Positions 34,301 to 43,300 of a stretch of 64,000 bases of DNA are shown piece by piece. Each line of letters starts with the position of its first letter. Position 1 is the first letter of the stretch. The notes below the pieces were generated by a model. The model made no database searches. It was not told the DNA's origin and saw only the letters and a program-made list of their open reading frames with translations. Where the stretch lies: assembly GCA_028564925.1 (NCBI GenBank), contig CM053029.1, positions 189,578,940-189,642,939 on the forward strand, read 5' to 3'. The position numbers were made by a program, and so were the translations under genes. Source of the stretch: Lithobates sylvaticus (lineage: Eukaryota; Chordata; Amphibia; Anura; Ranidae).

Positions 34301-37300
34301 GTAAGGGCTTGTTTACATTCGTGGGTTGGGGGTGGTAAAACCCCATAGTGGCCCTTGCTCTTCAAAAGGTTGAGCACCTCCATTTTAGGTCTGGAGTCTC
34401 AGACATGACGTTAAAGCCAGTGACTGAGAAGCGGGAGGGAATAGGGGCTCTGGGCTCTGTTTGGAAGAGGTCAAGGCTCTGGAGTTTGTCAAAGCCATAT
34501 GGTGCAATAAGAATCACCAGGACACTTTCCTCCTCTATCTTTGCTGAAGCCGATTGGAGGATCTTCATCAGAGCCCTATAGCCTATAGGGCTGGAATACA
34601 TTGTCTCCAACTTTAGGGCATATGAAATAAATATTTTCAGAATTCAAGGGCATAATTGGATATTCACAATGCCAGAGAGTTTTGTCTGGTTAGATAGAAG
34701 CACTCAATGATTACATTTGCTTGTTCAACATCATGAGTATGATGGATTGAAGAGGTTTGTAGTGAAACTGTGGAAAGGGAACTGCCTCAGAGGTTAAGCC
34801 CAGAAGCGAACTGCGGTGTGCCATTTTGACATGAGGGTCCTCACGTGGGACCTTGGGGAAGCAACTTTCCACTAAGGAAGGATGATTCTGACTCTGGGTT
34901 TGTCCAAGATCAGGCCCAGGTACTATAAACGGTGTGGCAGCTGGAGAGCAGACTTTGGCAAGTTGAATATACAGACAAAGGTTTGGAGGGAACTGAATCA
35001 TCCTCTGGATGTTGGCAGACATGGTTGTGCTGGAGGAGTCCTTCAGTAGAAGGTTGTCCAAGTACCCTTTGACATGAATGCCATGGGTTTGCAAAACAGC
35101 CAGAAGAAGGCAAGCCCGTTTGTGAACACTTGGGGTGCAGAGAACTGAATGGCAGGTGCTACAAATTGGAAGTATTGGTCTCTCACAGCAAGACACAGAA
35201 AGCGTTGATTGGAGGTAAAGATGTGAATGTGTAGACAGGAACCTTGTATATCTACTGATGCTAGAAATTCCCCAAGCCTGAGAGAATCAATGACAGATCT
35301 TCTTGATTCCATCTGGAATTTTGGTACACAAAGATATCTGTTGACAGGCCTGTGGTTGCAATCACACTAGAAATATTAACATTAAAATGTCCAGTTCACT
35401 TCTAGTCTATTCACACTGTTGTCAATCGAGTCCTGATGAAGGGGGGTGCTCTTGGACCACTGAAATACACTGGCTACATTTTGGATTGTTCCCGGACTTT
35501 TATTGGAATAAAGTTGTAGCTGAATCTCTTAGCAGGGGTGTGGTGCCTCAACTTAAATTTTCGTTACATTACACTACACTACAAGCCATGGAGATCCTTT
35601 GGGATGTAGAAGCTGCCTGCCTGGGAACCAGATCATTAACATCAACATGAATACAGCAATACTAGTCAGATAACCCTATGGGTTCAGCGCTATTTTTCCA
35701 CTTTCCTCAACTTTCAGTGGAAAAAAAGTCATCCTCAGACAACCAAAGTGTATAACCAAGTCAACAGGGTAATAAGGAACTGTAACAATTCAAATAAGAT
35801 GTTGCCACAAAATACAAGGTCCACTTATTAATTGGAACCCCCTTCCACATTAGGCACCAAAAATTGCCATTTGTTAAGAAAAAAAATTAAAAATAATTAA
35901 CTTTACTTCACACCCTTGCCTGCAGCACCTTGGCAAGGCTGGCATATCAGGCCTTCCAGAAAGATCCCGAGAAAGCAGAGATCTTAAAGTGGTTCTAAAG
36001 GGAAAATATTTTTTACCTTAATGCATTCCCTGCATTAAAGTAAAAAATATTCCAGTATTTGTATTGCCCCCTCACCCCCTACATTACTACCCAAGTCCTC
36101 ACTCGATCCAGCACTGTGCCCGTCTTCAGTGGCTCTCTACTCTCACCCCTCTTTCACAGGACAGAGAGGCAGCAGTGGGTGCCAATTGTCTCCTGCTGCT
36201 GTCAATCAAACCCTGTAAGCAGAGAACAGGGGTGGGGCAGAGCCACGCTATAGGCGCACACAACAGGGCTTGGGAGCACACCCGCACATGTGACACCATA
36301 GGAAGCAGATTCCTATGGTGGCACACAGAAAAGAGGTTGAGTCCAGAGCACCAGCGGGGGAACCAAGAAGAGGAGGATTGGGGCCACTCTGTGTGCAATA
36401 CAGAGCAGGCAAATATATACAGTACCTGTTTATTAATTTAATAATAATTTACAACCCCTTTAAGTGTCACAAGAAGACACTCCCGCTTAGAACTAAAACA
36501 TTTGCTTTTGGAATTTGGAATTCCCAGCTCGCCAGAAGGCTTGTCATTCTTGCCTAGATGCCATTGGTGGAGGCTAGGGTGTAATTTTATTTATTTTTTT
36601 CCTTTAATTTTCTCCAAATGCATCAGTGTTAATTGAGGTGCTTTCTCTCTGCGTGGTGGTAAAAAATTAAGGAGACCTTGCATTTTGATGCAAGGTCTGC
36701 TTTAATAACTATACATGCAAGCAATAATTACAAAGATGCGTGTAATACTTGGCTGCTACGTGATGACCAGGAAACAGCTTACCAGTTTGGCCAAATACCA
36801 CATCTTATCTGGGCTGTATTTGATCTGCCTCCGACAGTGGAATACCTCCTTGAAGAAAAAAAATAAAAAAATAAAAAAAATATTGTACAAACATTATACT
36901 GGTCTTTGCTGTAAAATCATCTAAATTGAAGCCCTGTGAGCAAATTTAGTGCTGACATACTCAATTCTGTTTCTTTTTTGAGTACCTAGATCTCTGTTCT
37001 CAACTTCACCCAATTTTTGGGACCTGCTCTCCCTGGGTAAATACGGTGTCCTCTGCTGTGCTTTGTGGTCCGTCTTACGTGTATCCAGTAGTGAAGTAGG
37101 GGTCAACATAATTACCCACTGAGCAAAGCAGGGATATGGAAAGTCGGCATACCATAAGCATCAGCTTCCAAGGAGACTTCAGGGGAAAATTACACTTTAT
37201 CAAAGCAGAATGTGGCAGCTCAGGCTACAGGAGGAGTGATTATTTACTCTCTTTTTTATTATTTAAGTGACAGAATTACTTAAACTAAAAAATGATTTAT

Positions 37301-40300
37301 CATTTTAAAAGAACAAGCAAGTCCTGCTTTGTTTTTATTTAACCTCAAAGAAAGACACCTTTTTCATCCAGGAAGATGATTTTGCTTTGCTATGAAGCCT
37401 AGACAAGAGTGGTAATTGCATGCAGCTTGTGGTGCCTTCTGTCAGTATTAGCAAGGATGGAGAAAGAGTTACCTTTAAAATATATTTTTTACATTGAAAA
37501 GAGTATAACTCATTAACAGATAAATTATCATAAATGATAACACATCAGAAATTCTTATATGGTCATGTTCTGGACTTACTGCTGGCCTTCGAGGCTCATC
37601 AGAAAGTTGAGGTGGATACACAACTCTGTTTTTCATCTCCCAACCACGTCCCTCCAGAGCAGCAGTCGTGTGGATACAGCTCTGAGAAAGCAGGCTGCCA
37701 GCAGCGGAAACCCTGAAGGACAAAACGTTGCCATTAGATTAATATATCCTTATACAACAAGTTTGTAAATGCGTACTCTATTAATCTTTAACCTTAAGGC
37801 TCCATTCACATTTGAACGACTCCAAAGTTGCGATAACTTTGGGTGCAACTTTGACGCAATTTTGGATGGGTGTGACTTGGATACGACTTTGGCTTTGACC
37901 AGTGATAATGCACAACTGTTGCACTGTATAATATTCGAGCATGACTTTAATGCAACTTTTGATGGTTAACAAGTCTGTGGCCCTCAAGTTGCATGAAAGT
38001 TGGATGAAAGTAGTGCAAGAACTACTTTGAAGTCGCTGCAATACAGTATGAATGGTTATCATTGTAAAACATGGGGAACAACTCGCACAGTCGCATAAGT
38101 GTAAATGGAGCCCAGGGCAACTCTTTTGGTAAATAAAACCAAAGTAAAAAAGCTTACATCTCCTGTTGCCTGCATTGTTGAATGCTACAATAATGTAGGA
38201 AATTTGCCAAATGAAGTCAGAAATCAATACTTCCAGGAATGCTGATTTTCCAATTTCCATCTGCTCCCCTCACTGGTCACAATGGTGAAGTAGGAGCCGG
38301 TGCATAGAGACAAGAATACAGCAGGATGCCAAACATTAATTTTGATTGGTCTTACACTAGTTACAGAATATGTGCAAAAGAAGCAGCTGAAACATCTTCA
38401 GTTTACCTGCTTTACATTTTCTGCAACTAGGGCAAGACCAATCAAAATGAATGTCATTGGAAAAATGAATGTCCTGCTGTATTATTGTTTCTATGCACCC
38501 TTCCCCCTACTCTCAGCCCCCTCTTGGGTGATATATATGTGATATGACTAAGAATGCAGCTTGTTTTATTATATCTAATCCTAATATACTGGATATACGA
38601 ACTGTTCTTACCGCAGTGCCTGTCAATATTTACTCAATATATTCTATTGTGCTTGACCTGTATTCTGTGTACAACTCCAACAAAAGATTTTTACTGACAA
38701 AAAAAAATGAAGGATTCTTTACTCACCCTCGGTGGATCCGGAATAATGACCCCCATAATGCTGTGGAAAAAAGAAATAATACTTAATTTTGTTATTGGTC
38801 CTTATGCAGTAACAAGGGCCAGCAGATCCAAAGCCCTTTTTTTAACTTCAGGTGTGCTTTAACCCTTTCGCTGCCAGAGCACTTTTTGTGTTTTTTTTTT
38901 ATATGCAACATGTGTATCGCAATCAATGTTTTCACATGTAGGTACCATTTTACGCATGCGTTTACATTAGTTTGTGCGTATATGTGGGGGGGGGGGCTGT
39001 ATTTTTGGGGGGGGAGGGGGGTAAATCTAGTAAGTGCCACAGATTGATTTTATGAACAGAAGTAACCAATCTGTGGCACTTACCAGATTTGTTGGATCTC
39101 ACATAATAGAGATCAAAAGCGCTCAGACAGGGATCAGCCACCAAGAGAATTCATCTCCTCAAGCTTATCCAGTGAATGGATCCACTCTCCTGCAGCGGGC
39201 TATCCAATAATGATATATTCCTCACAAATACGGAGGCAGCCTTCTCCAGGTGATCTTCAACAGTGGGGTATAAGATGAAAGGAAGAGGCTTCATAGTGAA
39301 GTATGCCAATGAAATTTATTATAAAAATAAGTAGGCACTTACACCCAAAATAACGGTGACCAGTATAGTAACACAACAAATCTGGCAAACTCTGCAGATT
39401 GATTGATTAATTTTATGAACAGAAGCAGTGGGTGAACATGGAGTATTTATCCACATATTTGCACCTTGTGGAGCTCTATATGGACATTTATTTAGATGTT
39501 ATCACTATTGTTGAATATCACTGTTTTTATCATCATTTAACTTCCATTTATATAAGGTGTTTGTATTATGTGGATGCGCACATTTTCTATTAGCTGAAAA
39601 ATTCAGGCTATCTTAAAGCAGAGTATCACCGAAAAAAAAATTAAAATTAAAATTCAGCAGCTACAAAATGTGTAGCTGCTGACTTTTAATAATCAGACAC
39701 TCACCTGTCCCACAGTCCAGCGATGCTAACGTACAAAGCACTGCTCCTCCCCACGGCACTGGAATTCTTACTGTGGGTGCCCACGCACTGTGCATGCACG
39801 AGCCGTGCTGCGAATGGATGGGCAATCTTCTGGGACCTGTGACGTATCCTGAAGTTTGCAGGGAGGGGGGAAGAGGTGAACTTCCTTCTGGCGCCGCGGT
39901 TCCCAGGAGAAAGTGGGAGCTGGATGCCTCTAAAAAAGAGGGTATCCCCCCCCCCCCCAAAAAATATTACATGCCAAATGTGGCATGTCATGGGGTCACC
40001 ATCACTTAAAGCGGAAGTTCCATTTTTGGATGGAACTCCGCTTTAAGTTGCAGCACCAACTTGTCACTTTATTAAATTGGGTTAGCGCAGATATATTTGA
40101 TTTGAAACCTTGCACTACCCGTATTTTCCAGCGTATAAGACAACCTTTTACACTTAAAAAAACTGGCCAAAACGCCGGGTCAGCCCAAATGAATTTTGTG
40201 TCCTTTTTTTTTGTAAACAGAGATTGCTTTTTTGGTGGTATTTTAATCACCGCTAGGTTTTTTATTTTTTGGTTTTTTATTTTTTGCGCTATAATCAAAA

Positions 40301-43300
40301 AATACTGAAAATTCGGTAAAAAAAATTAAAATAATTCTTTGTTTCTATTAAAATTATTGCAGAGTATTGGCAGAGTATTACAGTGTTGCAGTGTTGGTAG
40401 AGTATTGCACAGTGGTTGCAGAGCATTGCAGTGGTGGCAGTGCATTGCACAGTGGTGCCAGAGCATTGCACAGTGGTGCCAGAGCATTGCACAGTGGTGC
40501 CAGAGCATTGCACAGTGGTGCCAGAGCATTGCACAGTGGTGCCAGAGCATTGCACAGTGGTTGGTTTCAGAGAATTGCACAGTGGTGGCAGAGCATTGCA
40601 CATGTGGTTGGTTGCAGAGCATTGCACATTGGTTGGTTGCAGAGCATTGCACATTGGTTGGTTGCAGAGCATTGCATTGGTTGGTTGCAGAGCATTGCAC
40701 AGTGGTTGGTGGCAGAGCATTGCAGTGGTTGGTGGCAGAGCATTGCAGTGGTTGGTGGCAGAGCATTGCACAGTGGTTGGTGGCAGAGAATTGCACAGTG
40801 GTTGGTGGCAGAGCATTGCACAGTGGTTGGTGGCAGAGCATTGCACAGTGGTTGGTGGCAGAGCATGGCAGAGCATTGCACAGCGGTGGCAGTGTATTGA
40901 CCAGCGCTGTGGGCACTACACATCCAGCCCACAGCGCTGGTCCCGTCTCTCCCCCTCTTCGCTTCTCTCCTCTCTGTACCGATCGGTACAGAGAGGGGAG
41001 GGAGGAACCGGCGTCATGACGTGACGCCGGTTTGTGTACATGTGATCGCTCCATCATTTGACGGAGCGATCACGTGGTAAACGGCCGCTATCAGCGGCTG
41101 TTTACCGCGATCCGTGTTTACCGTGATCGGATGTTCCCGAGTGTGCGCCCCAGGGGGCGCACGGGAGCAACTTTCTGGGAGGACGTCCGTACTCAGGGTA
41201 ACCCGACCGCGCTGTAGCCGTCTTTCGACTATAGCGCGGTCGGCATGTGGTTAATAGAATACATTGCTCACTGTTATTGGCTCCAGCAAAAGCAGGAAGA
41301 AGGAAGAAATATGAAGCGTCTGAAGCCTCGGAAGGGGGGGGTCGTCTAATACGGTAAGTACAGGACAAAAACGCTTTTATAACTAAGTTTAGGGTGTCGT
41401 CTTATATGCCGTGTCGCCTTATACACCGGCAAATACGGTACATGGTTTTGGTAAATCTAAAGGAAATCAGACAACAAAAGTTCTATAGTGTGTATGGGGT
41501 CTTAGAGCAGAGACTGCGAGCCAGGCCTTCTTGTCCAACATCAGTGCCTGACCTCACAAATGTGCTTTTGGAAGAATGGTTAAACATTCCCATAAACACA
41601 CACTCCTAAAACTTGTGGACAGCCTTCCACAAAGTTGGGGGTATGAAATTGTCCAAAATGTCTTGGTATACTGTAGGGTTGTCCCGATACCGATACTAGT
41701 ATCAGTACCAATACCGAGCATTTGCGCGAGTACATGAGAACACACCCAGGGAACACAGTTAACCCCTTGATTGCCCCCTAGTGTTAACCCCTTCCACGCC
41801 AATGTCATTTATATATTGATCAGTGCATTTTTTTTTTAGCACTGGTCGCTGTAATAATGTCACTGGTCCCCAAAAAGTGTCACTTGGGGTCCGATTTGTC
41901 CGCCGCAATGTCGCAGTCCTGCTAAAAAAAAAATTAAATAAATAAATAAAAAAAAAAATAAAAAATAAAAATCGCAGATCCCCGCCATTAAAAAAAAAAA
42001 AGTCCATAAATCTTTCCCCTATTTTGAAGACGCTACAACTTTTGTGCAAGCCAATCAATATACACTAATTGTGATTTTGTTCACCAAAAATATGTAGAAG
42101 AACACATATTGGCCTAAACTGATCAATAAATACGTTTTTTTATATATTTTTTGGATATAATTTAAAGCAAAAAACTTTATATTTTTTTCAAAATTGTCAC
42201 TTTTTTTGTTTATAGCGCAAAAAAAAATAAAAAAAACGCAGAGGTGATCAAATATCACCAAAATAAAGCTATATTTGTGGGAAAAAAAGGACATCAATTC
42301 AAAGTGCTGCGCAAACTGTTGGCGCTATATAAAGCCTGTATAATAATAATAATCATTTTGTTTGGGTACAGCGTCGCATGATCGGGCAATTGTCAGTTAA
42401 AGCGACACAGTGGCATATCATTAAGGGGGTAAATCCTTCTGGGGCTTAAGTGGTTAAAGCAGAACTTCAGTCTGCCTTTCAGGTGGCTCCACCCTTCCCC
42501 CTGGGTGCTACCAATATGGAACATGCCATGGTCCTGGCTGAGCCAGTGGCACATCTGCACACACGCAGGGGAATTTTCATAAGTATGCAAGGACAGGGAA
42601 GGTATTGTACTTACCTGGTAGCAGTCTTTGTACGTGTGTGGAAAACCATGTGTGGATAGTTAGGGAAACTGGCACATGCCCAGATGTGTTGCCAGGCCCT
42701 GTGCAAGGGGTGGGGTGAGAGTCTTGCCTAGGTGAGAAACGTGGCAGTACTAAAGCAACACAAACTAACAAAAAAAAAAAAACTCCATTTATAAGAGAGG
42801 GTGGTGAAGGAGGCAGGACAGTACAACATGACATTTAGGGCAAAAGTTCACTTAAACTGGCCCGTAATTATGTCACAGAGGAAGGAGCACAACCTTTTCT
42901 GGTGCCAAAAGATGAAAAAGGGGCTGCCAGGGAATGTCGAGAGAGGCTGCAACATGCAACCACATCTGATCAGTTTAAAGAGTTGTAAACCCTTGTGGTT
43001 TTTTTATTTTTTTCACCTTAATGCATCTTAAAAATAAAAACACCTGCAAGGCAATGGCAGAATGTGCTACCAGCACATTATGAAATACTCACCTTGGAAC
43101 GAAGCCCTCCAGCGCTGTACTATCACCGCTGAGAAGGCTGACATGTTCTCCCGTCTTTCTTCCCGGGGCCGAGCGATCTGGCTATGTGATTATCTGGAGC
43201 CGCAATGATGTCACTCCTGCGCATGCGTGCGGGAACCCCGCGGTCTTGGCACAAAGCTCTAAAGTTCTGGCAAGGTATGCTGGACCTCCAGAGCACATGC

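Larger units (their letters stand above)
33287..34383. mobile_element. hAT-type MITE (GGGGTGCTCAACC ends) with two nested MITEs
   Basis: Ends TGGGGGTGCTCAACCTGTGG and AGGTTGAGCACCTCCA; a sibling of 15103-15682. The flanking 8-mers are similar but eroded. A (GGAGAA)n tract lies at 33595-33632. Two further MITEs lie inside (33652-33883 and 33888-34277). Confidence 0.82.
31835..35368 (-). mobile_element. DIRS-type (tyrosine-recombinase) retrotransposon fossil, broken
   Basis: On the minus strand, parts appear in DIRS order: reverse transcriptase (about 35368-34720; [50 protein letters not shown]), an RNase H-side segment (about 34600-34385; [10 protein letters not shown]), and a tyrosine-recombinase region (about 32500-31835; [46 protein letters not shown]). 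It is clearly broken, with perhaps ten or so interruptions. Two later insertions sit inside it (33287-34383 and 32509-33099). No terminal repeats were recognised. It looks old but is still readable. DIRS is favoured over Ty3-type because the integration part is a tyrosine recombinase; that assignment is from memory of the family. Confidence 0.78.
40118..41438. mobile_element. mariner-like MITE (CCGTATTTTCC ends) carrying a TTAA-element fragment
   Basis: TA at 40116-40117 and 41439-41440. Ends CCCGTATTTTCCAGCGTATA and TACACCGGCAAATACGG. The fragment of a CCACTT-type TTAA element (about 40184-41249) lies inside, keeping its right end (GGCATGTGG then TTAA). Confidence 0.78.

Noticed and set aside
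40295-41057. Overlapping ORFs of 120-243 codons on both strands
   Set aside because: They cross a 21-25 bp array inside a TTAA element; no domain is recognisable.
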